In this document: positions 14,239-14,390 of the stretch, in pieces
Position numbering within the stretch: position 1 is the first letter of the stretch
How the letters are laid out: the number at the start of each line of letters is the position of its first letter
NCBI GenBank assembly: GCA_964451985.1
Contig: CAYVKB010000063.1
Span: 1 to 14,390 of the forward strand
Reading direction: 5' to 3'
Length of the DNA stretch: 14,390 bases
Source of the DNA: GBS-DC sp964451985
Lineage (GTDB): Bacteria > Armatimonadota > Fimbriimonadia > Fimbriimonadales > GBS-DC
The notes under the pieces: generated by a model
Databases searched by the model: none
What the model saw: the letters and a program-made list of their open reading frames with translations, nothing else
Told to the model about the DNA's origin: nothing
Program-made: the position numbers and the translations under genes

Positions 14239-14390
14239 CCGCGCGTAGCGTCGGCGTCCCGCCGACGAACACACATCCCTTCGTAGCGTCGGCGTCTCCG
14301 CCGACGAAACACACCCCATTCGTAGCGTCGGCGTCCCGCCGACGAACACACATCCCTTCGTAGCGTCGGCGTCTCCGCCGACGAACACAC
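14239..14390. repeat. Tandem hairpin repeat array (right edge)
   Basis: Four near-identical units with starts (CGTAGCGTCGGCG) at 14244, 14282, 14321 and 14359, giving a 38-39 base period. Each unit holds an 8-bp perfect stem, CGTCGGCG/CGCCGACG. The loop alternates between TCC (units 1 and 3) and TCTC (units 2 and 4), so the array is built of 77-base dimers. Linkers are AACACACATCCCTT-like. It runs off the window end. From 14187 to 14238 there is only non-repeat spacer with no evident gene. Confidence 0.93.

Noticed and set aside
14104..14388. Minus-strand frames reading repeated GDADATKGCVFVGGTPTLR-like peptide.
   Set aside because: This is the tandem hairpin repeat translated; there is no start context or family match.
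14239..14390. Possible CRISPR array (regular 38-39 base period with palindromic units).
   Set aside because: The segments between palindromes are nearly the same in every unit, so there are no unique spacers, and no cas gene is nearby.

Overview
The window looks like a GC-rich, densely packed bacterial chromosome segment. The best lineage hint is the minus-strand pilin at 7126-7914. It combines a class III-type prepilin leader, a CLSNLK...YxxDY stretch and a C-terminal H-X9-DG motif, a combination typical of Armatimonadota and of the Planctomycetes/Lentisphaerae world. Three kinds of non-coding repeat DNA, and a methyltransferase very close to Thermus aquaticus M.TaqI, fit a (possibly thermophilic) Armatimonadota-like genome. 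This placement is inference; no rRNA or ribosomal protein is present to fix it.

Layout. Positions 1-70 and 14239-14390 hold copies of one short hairpin repeat, so the gene block is bracketed by the same repeat family. At 130-5851 (+) lie an aldehyde dehydrogenase, an M.TaqI-like adenine methyltransferase with no visible restriction partner, and an AcnA-type aconitase. The last two overlap by 4 bp. Positions 5852-6160 are a convergent intergenic region filled with a 26-bp perfect inverted repeat and a 31-bp direct repeat. At 6161-8906 (-) is a tight operon, read right to left: LytR-CpsA-Psr (LCP) protein, H-X9-DG pilin, ornithine cyclodeaminase/mu-crystallin-family protein. Just upstream in the same direction is a RemA-family (DUF370) regulator (9078-9410). 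At 9499-9574 (+) is tRNA-Ala(CGC) with its own promoter. At 9654-12592 (+) are a soluble PAS-GAF hybrid histidine kinase with a C-terminal receiver and a tandem-domain universal stress protein. At 12651-14186 clpS (-) is divergent from htpX and a MIP18/SufT-like gene (+), which overlap by 4 bp.

How the parts may work together. RemA, LCP and the pilin are all cell-surface or matrix functions in one direction and may form a surface module. ClpS, HtpX and the universal stress protein are protein-quality or stress functions. The aconitase and MIP18 genes relate to Fe-S metabolism but are far apart. The methyltransferase is the accessory gene: it sits inside a metabolic gene pair, carries an in-frame insertion that looks like intergenic repeat DNA, and its 5' end lies in another repeat.

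I found no CRISPR array, transposase, integrase or recognisable defence island. Nothing here is clearly a new multi-gene system. The strongest leads are the repeat-invaded orphan TCGA-type methyltransferase, the LCP-pilin-cyclodeaminase operon, and -10 boxes placed so that clpS and the universal stress gene would make leaderless transcripts.
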